Assembly: GCA_017621195.1 (NCBI GenBank)
Contig: JAGATO010000191.1
Coordinates: 1-8,485, forward strand
DNA: 8,485 bases
Reading direction: 5' to 3'
Source: Bacillota bacterium
GTDB taxonomy: Bacteria; Bacillota; Clostridia; Peptostreptococcales; Anaerovoracaceae
The position numbers and the translations under genes were made by a program. How positions within the stretch are numbered: position 1 is the first letter of the stretch; every line of letters begins with the position of its first letter. Below are positions 1-6,693 of the stretch, piece after piece. Under the pieces are notes generated by a model. It was not told the DNA's origin. It made no database searches and saw only the letters and a program-made list of their open reading frames with translations.

Positions 1-1
1 A

Positions 2-868
2 GAACGACCGGAGGACGAAGAGGAGAAGGAGAGGGCTCTCAATCCGCAGACCGTGGAGGAAGGAGGCCTGTACCGCCTGACCAGCGACGGTCACGGTCAC
101 TTCTTCTGGGAGAATGAAAAGGACAGGAGACCGGTGAGGGGCGATGTACGGTTTACCGACGTAATCTTCGGATATACGCCTCAGAAGCAGATCCTCAACG
201 GCATCTCCCTGTGGGCCAAGCCGGGTCAGAAGATCGCCTTCGTAGGATCTACCGGCGCGGGAAAGACGACGATCATCAATCTGCTCACTGGCTTTTACGA
301 TATCGACGGTGGTTCCATCGCCATCGACGGCATCGATATCTCCAAAATTCGGCGGGAAGATCTGCGGCGCTCCATGTCCGTGGTTCTTCAGGACACCCAT
401 CTGTTTACCGGCACAATCCGGGAGAACATCCGTTATTCCAAGCCGGAGGCTACAGATGAAGACGTGGAGCGGGCGGCAAAGCTGGCCAGCGCCGATCCGT
501 TCATCCGGCGTCTGTCCCACGGTTACGATACCGTCATCGAAGGGGATGGCGGCAACCTGAGCCAGGGTCAGCGACAGCTGCTGAACATCGCCCGGGCCGC
601 GTTGGCGGATGCGCCGATCCTGATCCTGGATGAAGCAACATCCTCCGTGGATACCCGTACGGAACGCCACATCGAGCAGGGACTGGACGCCCTGATGGAG
701 GGGCGGACTACCTTCGTCATCGCTCACCGCCTGTCCACGGTGCGCAATTCCAAGGCCATTCTGGTCATGGAACAGGGGCAGATCATCGAACGGGGAACCC
801 ACGAGGATCTGCTGGAACAGAAGGGAAGATATTATCAGCTGTACACCGGTGCGGTGGAGCTGGATTAA
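2..868 (+). CDS. ABC exporter subunit, ATP-binding half (5' partial)
   Basis: This is the C-terminal part of a fused membrane-ATPase ABC exporter subunit. The frame is open to the left edge, so the GTG at 53 is internal and the real start and the transmembrane domain lie upstream. An acidic linker (about 2-140) leads into a complete nucleotide-binding domain. It has Walker A GSTGAGKTT (245-271), a Q-loop in SVVLQD, the signature LSQGQ (557-571), Walker B ILILDE with the catalytic Glu (617-634), the D-loop SSVD and the switch His in IAHRLS (725-727). All ATPase residues are intact. The LSQGQ signature and overall pattern resemble the catalytically competent subunit of heterodimeric exporters of the TM287/288 or YheI/YheH type, so a partner subunit gene just upstream is likely (inference). 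The substrate cannot be read from this domain; lipids, peptides or drugs are all possible. A strong terminator follows directly. Confidence 0.93.
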   Translation, partial: ERPEDEEEKERALNPQTVEEGGLYRLTSDGHGHFFWENEKDRRPVRGDVRFTDVIFGYTPQKQILNGISLWAKPGQKIAFVGSTGAGKTTIINLLTGFYDIDGGSIAIDGIDISKIRREDLRRSMSVVLQDTHLFTGTIRENIRYSKPEATDEDVERAAKLASADPFIRRLSHGYDTVIEGDGGNLSQGQRQLLNIARAALADAPILILDEATSSVDTRTERHIEQGLDALMEGRTTFVIAHRLSTVRNSKAILVMEQGQIIERGTHEDLLEQKGRYYQLYTGAVELD

Positions 869-876
869 ACGAAACG

Positions 877-913
877 AAAAATCGCTGAAGTCATCGAATT
901 CAGCGATTTTTTT
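877..913 (+). terminator. Rho-independent terminator after the ABC exporter gene
   Basis: The arms AAATCGCTGAA and TTCAGCGATTT pair around a 9-nt loop (890-898) and are followed by a seven-T run (907-913), nine bases after the ABC gene stop. The A-rich 5' flank gives the complementary strand a poly-T tail too, so it could work in both directions. Confidence 0.92.
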
Positions 914-1083
914 GTGAGGAGACCGGGCGTATGCCCGCGACATGACGAACGTTTTTTTATCGTAAAATTTTGTGAAAATCTGCAAATGCTATATAGGAAA
1001 GCCATCGAAATTGTGGTACACTTGATGAGGTAAATGAAAAGAAAAGAGCAAAAATAATCAAAAAGAAAAGAAGGTATGTGAAA
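914..1083 (+). promoter_or_regulatory. Leader and probable promoter region of the pyk operon
   Basis: This AT-rich stretch of about 170 nt must hold the pyk promoter, because a strong terminator lies just upstream. Two candidates can be seen. One is an extended -10 TGCTATATA (987-995), with TTGTGA (970-975) 14 nt upstream, which is too close for a good -35. The other is an extended -10 TGTGGTACACT (1012-1022) without a clear -35. A small GC hairpin, CGGGC-GTAT-GCCCG (924-937), and a T-run (951-957) precede them. They are about 13 nt apart, so they do not form a standard terminator. No riboswitch class was recognised. Confidence 0.4.
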
Positions 1084-2511
1084 ATGAGAAAGACGAAGAT
1101 TATCTGCACCATCGGTCCGGCCAGCGATTCGCGCTCGGTACTGACCAAATTGATTGAAAACGGAATGAACGTGGCGCGCCTGAATTTTTCCCACGGAACT
1201 CACGCCGAACACCAGGCGAAGATCGATCTGATCAAGGAGATCCGGGGTGAGCTGGGTGCGCCTGTTGCGATTATGCTGGACACCAAGGGACCGGAAATCC
1301 GCACCGGTCGCTTTTCCAAACCGGAAGTAGAGCTTTCGGTGGGTCAGGAATTTACGCTGACCACCGAGGATGTGGAGGGCGACGAGACAAGATGCTCCAT
1401 TTCCTATCGCGGTCTGCCCGGGGACGTAGCTCCCGGAAGCAGGATCCTCATCGACGACGGGTTGATCGAGCTGGAAGTGAAATCCGTGGAGGGACAGGAG
1501 ATTCACTGTGTCGTCAATAATGCCGGTATTGTCAAGAACAACAAAGGGATCAACATCCCCGGTGCGAAGATTCATCTGCCGTCTCTGACGGAACAGGATA
1601 TCGAGGACATCAAATTCGGCGTGGAAAACGGCATTGACTTCATCGCCGCCTCCTTTATCCGCAAAGCCTCCGACGTTCAGGCCATCCGGGAGGTGCTGCG
1701 CAGCTGCGGTGGTGAGAATATTTTCATCATTTCCAAGATCGAAAACAAAGAGGGCGTGGACAACATCGCTGAGATCATCGCCGCCTCCGACGGCATCATG
1801 GTGGCCAGAGGTGACCTGGGCGTGGAGATTCCGGCGGAGCAGGTGCCTCTGATTCAGAAGAAGATCATCCGCCGCTGCAATTTCGAAGGAGTTCCCGTCA
1901 TCACGGCCACCCAGATGTTGGATTCCATGATGCGAAATCCCCGTCCTACCAGAGCGGAGGTGGCCGACGTGGCCAACGCCATTTTAGACGGAACGGATGC
2001 CATCATGCTGTCCGGGGAAAGCGCCTCCGGGAAATACCCGGTGGAGGCGCTGCGAACGATGAACAATATCGCACTGAATACGGAGACGTCGCTGAATTAC
2101 GAGTCCATACTTCAGGAACGGGTTTTGATGAAGACGTACAACGTGACCAATACCATCGGTCACGCTACGGTGACCAGCGCCCACGGCCTGAAGGCAACGG
2201 CCATCCTGACGCCTACCAACAGCGGAGCCACGGCGTACACCGTTGCCAAATTCCGGCCGAAGACGCCGATTCTGGCCTTTGCCAACAGCCCGGCGGTAGC
2301 CAGACGGTTGGCTTTGTGCTGGGGAACGACGCCCCTGCTGATGGCCCAGGTGGAACATGAAAACCAGATCTTCCGCGAGGTCGTCGCTATCGCCAGAGGA
2401 AAGGATTATGTACAGGATGGCGATGTGGTCATCATCACCGCAGGGCTTCCCGTCGGCGGAAGCGGAAAAACCAATATGATGCGGATCCACGTGGTGGGAG
2501 GACCGATCTAA
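1084..2511 (+). CDS. pyk: Pyruvate kinase
   Basis: Catalyses the last glycolytic step in the cytoplasm: phosphoenolpyruvate plus ADP gives pyruvate plus ATP. The 475-residue product has the hallmark motifs in order: TKIICTIGPAS (4-14), NVARLNFSHG, LDTKGPEIRTG (65-75), the catalytic Lys region IISKIENKEG, DGIMVARGDLGVEIP, and ATQMLDSM followed by PTRAEVADVANA. Glu71 in KGPE occupies the position that is Glu in K+-dependent pyruvate kinases, so K+ dependence is predicted. The length fits the basic form without the extra C-terminal PEP-utiliser domain seen in some Bacillota. An in-frame GTG lies at 1078, but the AAGAAGG ribosome site (1068-1074) is only 3 nt from it and 9 nt from the ATG at 1084, so the ATG is preferred. 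A permease gene follows 24 nt after the stop, suggesting co-transcription. Confidence 0.97.
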   Translation: MRKTKIICTIGPASDSRSVLTKLIENGMNVARLNFSHGTHAEHQAKIDLIKEIRGELGAPVAIMLDTKGPEIRTGRFSKPEVELSVGQEFTLTTEDVEGDETRCSISYRGLPGDVAPGSRILIDDGLIELEVKSVEGQEIHCVVNNAGIVKNNKGINIPGAKIHLPSLTEQDIEDIKFGVENGIDFIAASFIRKASDVQAIREVLRSCGGENIFIISKIENKEGVDNIAEIIAASDGIMVARGDLGVEIPAEQVPLIQKKIIRRCNFEGVPVITATQMLDSMMRNPRPTRAEVADVANAILDGTDAIMLSGESASGKYPVEALRTMNNIALNTETSLNYESILQERVLMKTYNVTNTIGHATVTSAHGLKATAILTPTNSGATAYTVAKFRPKTPILAFANSPAVARRLALCWGTTPLLMAQVEHENQIFREVVAIARGKDYVQDGDVVIITAGLPVGGSGKTNMMRIHVVGGPI

Positions 2512-2535
2512 TCGCAAAGAAGGAGAACGAAAGAT

Positions 2536-3309
2536 ATGGGAGAGTATTTGAAGTCGCTGCTGATCATCTGCCCGCTGGTGTTTACCGCGGGCTTTGTGGA
2601 CGCCATCGCCGGAGGGGGCGGATTGATTTCCCTTCCGGCGTATCTGTTTGCGGGAGTGCCGTCCCACATGGCCATCGGCACCAATAAGTTCGCCATGAGC
2701 ATCGGTACTGCTACGGCGTCGGCCAATTACATCCGGGCTAAAAAGGTCAACTTTTCCATCGCCATCTGGTCCATGCTGGGAGCTTTGGTGGGTGCGGCCA
2801 CCGGTTCAAGAATCGCGCTTCTGATCAGCGACCGGGTTCTGACCATGATGATGGTGGGAGCGCTACCCGTGGTGGCCGTGTTCATCGCTACGCGGAAGGA
2901 ACTGCGCTCCGACGACATTCAGCGCAAAGAGATGGGGCGGATGCGGTTTCTCATCACCTGCATCGCCATCGGTCTTTTCATCGGCATGTACGATGGAATG
3001 ATCGGTCCGGGGACGGGAACGTTTATGATCCTGGCCTTCACCAGTCTTTTGGGGCTGGATCTGGTCACCTCCTCCGGCTGTGCAAAGCTGTCCAATCTGG
3101 CCTCCAACATGGCGTCGCTGTGCGTCTTTGCCATCAGCGGACAGATCAATTTCTCCCTGGGAATTCCGGCGGCGATCTGCACCACACTGGGCGCGTTTCT
3201 GGGGTCGCGGCTGGCCATCAAGGGAGGGTCCCGGTACATAAGGATCATCATTTTTCTCGTACTGGCCATGCTGTTTGTGAAGTTCGGATATGAGCTGCTG
3301 GTTAAGTAA
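2536..3309 (+). CDS. TauE/SafE family membrane permease (putative anion/sulfite exporter)
   Basis: A hydrophobic 257-residue protein of the TauE/SafE (UPF0721) family, whose characterised members move sulfite, sulfoacetate or related organic anions across the cytoplasmic membrane. The two family signatures sit in the two repeated halves: GFVDAIAGGGGLISLPA followed by GTNKFA near residues 19-55, and GMYDGMIGPGTGTFMILAF followed by KLSNLASN in the second half. About eight membrane segments are expected, with a polar loop (RKELRSDDIQRKEMGRMR) joining the halves. The start is supported by AAGGAG (2519-2524), about ten bases upstream of the ATG. It lies 24 nt after pyk and 36 nt before idi. The substrate is not determined by the sequence, and many Clostridia carry uncharacterised paralogues. 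Confidence 0.9.
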   Translation: MGEYLKSLLIICPLVFTAGFVDAIAGGGGLISLPAYLFAGVPSHMAIGTNKFAMSIGTATASANYIRAKKVNFSIAIWSMLGALVGAATGSRIALLISDRVLTMMMVGALPVVAVFIATRKELRSDDIQRKEMGRMRFLITCIAIGLFIGMYDGMIGPGTGTFMILAFTSLLGLDLVTSSGCAKLSNLASNMASLCVFAISGQINFSLGIPAAICTTLGAFLGSRLAIKGGSRYIRIIIFLVLAMLFVKFGYELLVK

Positions 3310-3311
3310 GA

Positions 3312-3325
3312 TGCCATACATGGCA
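3312..3325. repeat. Short inverted repeat between the permease gene and idi
   Basis: TGCCAT and ATGGCA are perfect 6-base arms separated by AC, in the 36-nt gap just before the idi ribosome site. It could be a small operator or an RNA hairpin affecting idi translation. An inverted repeat this short also occurs by chance, so the functional reading is weak. Confidence 0.3.
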
Positions 3326-3345
3326 GTTGGAACGTGAGGAGTAAG

Positions 3346-3933
3346 ATGGATCAACTATTGATTTGGGTCGATGAAAACGATGAAGTCATCGGATACGGCG
3401 AAAAGCTGGAAACCCACCGGAGAGAACAGCTGCACCGGGCCTTTTCGGTGTTCGTATACGATGGGCGAAACGACCGGGTTCTGCTGCAGAAGCGGGCTTC
3501 GGGGAAATACCATTCCGGCGGAAAGTGGAGCAATGCCTGCTGTTCCCACCAGCGCAGGGGTGAGGCGGAAGCGGAAGCGTTGCGAAACCGTCTGAAGGAG
3601 GAACTGGGGCTTGACGTGGGCCCGGCGGAGATCGAAAGCGTCCCTTCGGAAGGAAACTTCTGTTACATGGGTAAGTTTACGTACTACGCTCCCTTCGACG
3701 GGCTGGCTGAGCATGAGGTAGACCGGGTCTTTGTCTATCGGATTCCCCGGGATCAGGAGGGACAGCTCATGGCGAATCCCGAAGAGGCGGAGAAACTGAA
3801 GTGGGTGGCGCGCCCGGAGTTGGAGCGGTGGCTGCAGCGGGAGCCGCAGGCGTTCAGCGCCTGGTTTTCCCGGGCTTTGGAACTGGCATGGCCGGCGATG
3901 GAGCCGCAGGGCGGCGTTCAACCTGCATTTTAA
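3346..3933 (+). CDS. idi: Isopentenyl-diphosphate delta-isomerase, type I (Nudix fold)
   Basis: Interconverts isopentenyl and dimethylallyl diphosphate, the C5 building blocks of isoprenoids, in the cytoplasm. The 195-residue product matches the type I (Nudix) enzyme rather than the flavin-dependent type II. The key residues align with E. coli Idi: metal-binding His24 and His30 in ETHRREQLHRAF, catalytic Cys66 and metal-binding His68 in WSNACCSH, a Nudix-like helix from Gly72 to Gly88 with Glu86, and Glu122/Glu124 in AEHEVDRVF. Length is close to the family norm (about 180), with a short extra C-terminal tail. An in-frame GTG at 3334 overlaps the GAGGAG ribosome site (3336-3341), so the ATG at 3346 is preferred, although the spacing is short at 4 nt. 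It is the last gene of the pyk block; a hairpin follows. Type I Idi is dispensable in organisms using the MEP route, where it balances the two C5 pools. Confidence 0.92.
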   Translation: MDQLLIWVDENDEVIGYGEKLETHRREQLHRAFSVFVYDGRNDRVLLQKRASGKYHSGGKWSNACCSHQRRGEAEAEALRNRLKEELGLDVGPAEIESVPSEGNFCYMGKFTYYAPFDGLAEHEVDRVFVYRIPRDQEGQLMANPEEAEKLKWVARPELERWLQREPQAFSAWFSRALELAWPAMEPQGGVQPAF

Positions 3934-3950
3934 GGAATGGATCAGAAACG

Positions 3951-3983
3951 GAAGGCGGTCTCGGAAAAGAGCCGCCTTTGTTG
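3951..3983 (+). terminator. Probable Rho-independent terminator after idi
   Basis: AAGGCGG (3952-3958) pairs with CCGCCTT (3972-3978). Beyond a bulged T, CTC pairs with GAG around a GGAAAA loop. The tail TTTGTT is short and interrupted, so termination may be partial. Its place 18 nt after the idi stop, before the signalling operon, fits a terminator. Confidence 0.65.
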
Positions 3984-4027
3984 CATTGGGTGAAAAGGAT
4001 GCGGTAGGGCTGGAGGTACAAATGGGG

Positions 4028-4056
4028 AGGACAGAGATGACGGAATATGGTAAGAT
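4028..4056 (+). promoter_or_regulatory. Candidate sigma-A promoter for the two-component operon
   Basis: AGGACA (4028-4033) and an extended -10, TGGTAAGAT with the hexamer TAAGAT at 4051-4056, are spaced 17 nt apart, about 90 nt upstream of the histidine kinase start. The -35 is imperfect but the spacing is ideal. A separate TACAAT (4131-4136) is a rival -10 without a -35. Confidence 0.35.
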
Positions 4057-4109
4057 GAAAGCGGGTTCTCATCTGTAAAATTGACACATTTTCATCGAAG
4101 GCAGACCTA

Positions 4110-4136
4110 TCGGAGCGCTGTCGGAGAAGGTACAAT
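4110..4136 (+). promoter_or_regulatory. Possible operator direct repeat next to a -10 element
   Basis: TCGGAG occurs at 4110-4115 and again at 4121-4126, exactly 11 bp apart, about one helical turn. The repeats sit where the -35 of the downstream TACAAT (4131-4136) should be. AraC-type regulators commonly bind paired direct repeats beside weak -35 regions, and this operon encodes one. The site is an inference, and transcription from this -10 would leave only a very short leader before the ribosome site at 4144-4150. Confidence 0.25.
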
Positions 4137-4156
4137 GGACAAAAGAGGTGACTGAA

Positions 4157-5464
4157 ATGCTGCGAATGGAAATTGCTCTGTTTCTGATTCTGGTCCTGGT
4201 GGCCTACATCTATTTTTCCGCCGGAAAAAAACATACGCCGCTGCACAAAACCTTTTCCGCCCTGCTGGTCTGCGCGCTGGTTCACATGGTATTCGACGGA
4301 ATTACGGTCTACACGGTCAACCGTCTGGACACCGTTCCCCTGTTCTGGAACGATCTGATCCACCGGATCTTCATCGGAAGCATGATCGTTGTGATCTATC
4401 TCTTCTATCGGTACATTTCCGTTCTGGTGGAGGAGGAAGCGGGAAAGATCCAGCAGGGGCTGAGGCAGGCGTCCTTTCTGTTTCTGGTGGCGGCGGAGAT
4501 GGGGGCCTGGTTTCTGCCTGTCGAATACACCATCACATCTCAGGGAAACTATTCCAGCGGGGTATTCACCTATATCTGTTACGCGGCCGTGGCGTTTTAT
4601 CTGCTGCTGTGCGCCGGACTGCTGATCGTCCATCGCAGACAGATCGATCACAAGCGCAAGTTTGCCATCGGAGCGGCGCTTATCATCGAATTTGTGATTT
4701 CTCTGCTGCAGTGGCTTCACCACACCTGGCTCATCAGCGGCATGGGGATCACTCTCATGACGCTGGCCTTTTATCTGACGCTGGAAAATCCGGATATCCT
4801 CCGGGCGGAGCTGACGGAACAGAAGATGTCCATGCTGTACCTGAAAAGTCAGGTCAATCCTCACTTTCTCTACAACACGCTGGATACGATCCGCATTCAG
4901 GCACAGCTGAACGGGGATAAGAAGGTGGCGGATCTGCTCATGCAGCTAGTGGATTTCTTCCGGCTCAGCGTGAAGGTAGATCGGTCCATGGTAACGCTGG
5001 ATGACGAACTGGAGCTTCTGGAAGCTTATATGGAGCTGATGTGCTACCGCTATCCGGAGCTGCAGTGCAGCTACGATATCGATCCCGATCTGGGCGAAGC
5101 CCAGGTACCGAACTTCATTTTACAGCCCATCGTAGAAAACAGTCTGCTTCACGGGTTGAAGAATAAGGGATATCGGGGTGAGGTTCGCATTTCCGCCGCC
5201 AGGACGGAAGACAGTCGCATGGAGATCTGCGTCAGGGACAGCGGCAGCGGCTTTGCCGAGGGCAAGAAGGCGGCCATCGACGACATGCTGCGGCATTACG
5301 CCAGACAGGCTCCCAAGCTGACGGGAAACAGCATCGGAATTCTAAACGTGCAGAAGCGGATCAAAACGCTGTGCGGAAGGGAATTCGGCTTATCGTATAC
5401 GGAAAATGAAGAGGGCGGCGTGACGGCACACATCCTGCTGCCGCTGAAGGAGGAAGGACGATGA
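4157..5464 (+). CDS. Sensor histidine kinase, LytS/YesM type, polytopic N-terminus
   Basis: Membrane sensor kinase of 435 residues. The N-terminal half (about 1-210) is strongly hydrophobic, with six or seven predicted membrane spans (near 4-22, 33-54, 68-90, 104-121, 137-159, 169-188, 191-209). It lacks the large extracellular sensor domain usual in YesM kinases, so the signal may be sensed in or at the membrane. The catalytic half has the His_kinase (PF06580-type) box QVNPHFLYNTLDTI with phosphorylated His236, the N-box LQPIVENSLLHG (Asn328), the ATP-lid motif DSGSGF (Asp361) and NSIGILNVQKRI. All key residues are present. The GTG at 4148 overlaps the AGAGGTG ribosome site, so the ATG at 4157 is chosen. 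Its stop overlaps the regulator start by 4 nt (ATGA), indicating translational coupling with its cognate partner. Confidence 0.93.
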   Translation: MLRMEIALFLILVLVAYIYFSAGKKHTPLHKTFSALLVCALVHMVFDGITVYTVNRLDTVPLFWNDLIHRIFIGSMIVVIYLFYRYISVLVEEEAGKIQQGLRQASFLFLVAAEMGAWFLPVEYTITSQGNYSSGVFTYICYAAVAFYLLLCAGLLIVHRRQIDHKRKFAIGAALIIEFVISLLQWLHHTWLISGMGITLMTLAFYLTLENPDILRAELTEQKMSMLYLKSQVNPHFLYNTLDTIRIQAQLNGDKKVADLLMQLVDFFRLSVKVDRSMVTLDDELELLEAYMELMCYRYPELQCSYDIDPDLGEAQVPNFILQPIVENSLLHGLKNKGYRGEVRISAARTEDSRMEICVRDSGSGFAEGKKAAIDDMLRHYARQAPKLTGNSIGILNVQKRIKTLCGREFGLSYTENEEGGVTAHILLPLKEEGR

Positions 5465-6231
5465 AACGGCTGCGCGTACTTTTGGTAGACGATGAAATCA
5501 TGATCCGGGAGGGCTTCAAACGGCTCTTCGACTGGGAATCTCACGACTGTGAAGTGGTGGGAGAGGCGGCTGACGGCATGGAGGCCCTGAGCCAGATCGA
5601 CGTTCTGCAGCCGGATCTTGTCATCATGGATATCAACATTCCCATCATGAATGGATTGAAGGTGATTCAGCTGAGCCGGATCAAACATCCCGCCACGGCG
5701 TTCATCATCGTCTCCGGCTATGACGATTTTTCCTACTGCCGGGAAGCCCTGCGGCTGCAGATTACGGACTACATTCTGAAGCCGGTGAATTACGAGGAAT
5801 TCGGGAACTGCATCGACAATCTGAAGATCTCGATGTTTGAGCGGCGGATGGAAGAACAGCCGGTCCTTCAGGAAGAGCGTCCCATCAACGGAATCACGCG
5901 CTATCTGCAGGAACATCTTGCGGAGGATGTGAGCTTGGGCGTTCTGTCGGAGGAGTTCCATCTGAACCCCCAGTACATCAGTCAGCTGTTCAAGAGCGAG
6001 ATCGGCGTCAATTTCCTGACGTATCTGACCAACATCCGCATGGAGAAGGCCAAGAAGCTGCTGCTGTCCACGGCTCTTTCCATTGCGGAGGTGTCCGAAC
6101 AGTCGGGCTACGAGGATTATCGCGTCTTTACCAAGGTGTTCAAAAAAGCGGAGGGCATTACACCATCTCAGTACCGAAGGGATTTTCTTGAGGCGAAGCC
6201 GGAGGAGAGGGGGAAGAAGGATGAACTGTGA
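5461..6231 (+). CDS. Response regulator with AraC-type DNA-binding domain (YesN-like)
   Basis: Transcription factor of 256 residues, very probably phosphorylated by the kinase encoded just upstream. The receiver domain (about 1-122) has the acidic pair Asp10/Asp11, phospho-acceptor Asp57 in LVIMDINIP, Ser85 in VSGYDDF and Lys107 in LKPV. A short linker (about 123-140) joins an AraC/XylS double helix-turn-helix (about 141-245) with the family patterns LSEEFHLNPQYISQLFK, the repeat-helix NIRMEKAKKLL, and the signature SIAEVSEQSGYEDYRVFTKVFKK ending in GITPSQYRR. It is shorter than many YesN proteins because it lacks a middle domain. Such regulators usually activate nearby genes by binding direct repeats; candidate targets here are its own operon and the downstream acetyltransferase. 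Its end overlaps the next gene by 11 nt. Confidence 0.95.
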   Translation: MKRLRVLLVDDEIMIREGFKRLFDWESHDCEVVGEAADGMEALSQIDVLQPDLVIMDINIPIMNGLKVIQLSRIKHPATAFIIVSGYDDFSYCREALRLQITDYILKPVNYEEFGNCIDNLKISMFERRMEEQPVLQEERPINGITRYLQEHLAEDVSLGVLSEEFHLNPQYISQLFKSEIGVNFLTYLTNIRMEKAKKLLLSTALSIAEVSEQSGYEDYRVFTKVFKKAEGITPSQYRRDFLEAKPEERGKKDEL

Positions 6232-6682
6232 AATACTGCGGCTGGTGGACCGGCCGGAACTGAAGGAGAGGGCTGCCTGCTGGTTTCATGAAAAGTGGAG
6301 GATTCCACTGGAAGCGTACCGGGAAAGCATGGATGACTGCCTGGCCGGGAAGGGGCCGGTGCCCCAGTGGTATGTGGTCATGGAAGGGGAACGGATCGTC
6401 GGCGGACTGGGCGTGATCGAAAACGATTTTCACGACCGGAAGGATCTGACGCCCAACGTCTGCGCAGTCTACGTGGAGGAGGATCGCCGTTGTCTTGGCA
6501 TTGCCGGAGCGATGCTCCACTTCGTCTGTGAAGAAATGAAAGAGAAGGGGATCGATACGCTGTATCTGATCACCGATCACACGTCATTCTACGAGCGGTA
6601 CGGCTGGGAATTTCTCTGTATGGTGCAGGGTGACGGCGGGAAAACGCCTATCCGGATGTACGTTCACAGGGCCGATGCGTAG
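6221..6682 (+). CDS. GNAT family N-acetyltransferase
   Basis: A 153-residue single-domain acetyltransferase expected to move an acetyl group from acetyl-CoA to an amine; the acceptor is unknown. Visible features are the beta-strand and turn GGLGVIENDFHDRKD, the core strand NVCAVYVEEDRR, the acetyl-CoA pyrophosphate loop with the R-x-x-G-x-A pattern (RCLGIAGAML), and the C-terminal HTSFYERYGWEF, where GNAT enzymes place the Tyr general acid. Length is normal for the family. The start is the ATG at 6221, preceded by a GGAGGAGAGG ribosome site (6201-6210) inside the end of the regulator gene. The frame stays open upstream to 6083, but that part is a shadow of the regulator. The 11-nt overlap implies co-expression with the two-component system. 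Acetylation of a drug or toxic amine would suit the exporter remnant that follows, but this is only positional inference. Confidence 0.88.
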   Translation: MNCEILRLVDRPELKERAACWFHEKWRIPLEAYRESMDDCLAGKGPVPQWYVVMEGERIVGGLGVIENDFHDRKDLTPNVCAVYVEEDRRCLGIAGAMLHFVCEEMKEKGIDTLYLITDHTSFYERYGWEFLCMVQGDGGKTPIRMYVHRADA

Positions 6683-6693
6683 AAAGGCTTATC

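Noticed and set aside
924..957. CGGGC-GTAT-GCCCG hairpin plus T-run as a second terminator or riboswitch
   Set aside because: The T-run is about 13 nt away from the short 5-bp stem, and no conserved riboswitch core is visible.
865..1575. 236-codon minus-strand open frame across the pyk start
   Set aside because: It lies antisense to the well-supported pyruvate kinase gene and a terminator, has low-complexity composition, no recognisable domain, and is a frame shadow.
4081..4111. Perfect TTGACA (4081-4086) as a -35 element
   Set aside because: No acceptable -10 hexamer lies 16-18 nt downstream (GACCTA or ACCTAT), and TACAAT at 4131 is far too distant.
3854..4864. 336-codon minus-strand open frame antisense to idi and the histidine kinase
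   Set aside because: Its translation is rich in Gln, His, Arg and Asp, as expected from reverse reading of a coding strand. It crosses a terminator and two real genes.
6083..6220. N-terminal extension of the GNAT reading frame
   Set aside because: This part overlaps the conserved AraC domain of the regulator in another frame. GNAT similarity and a good ribosome site support the ATG at 6221.
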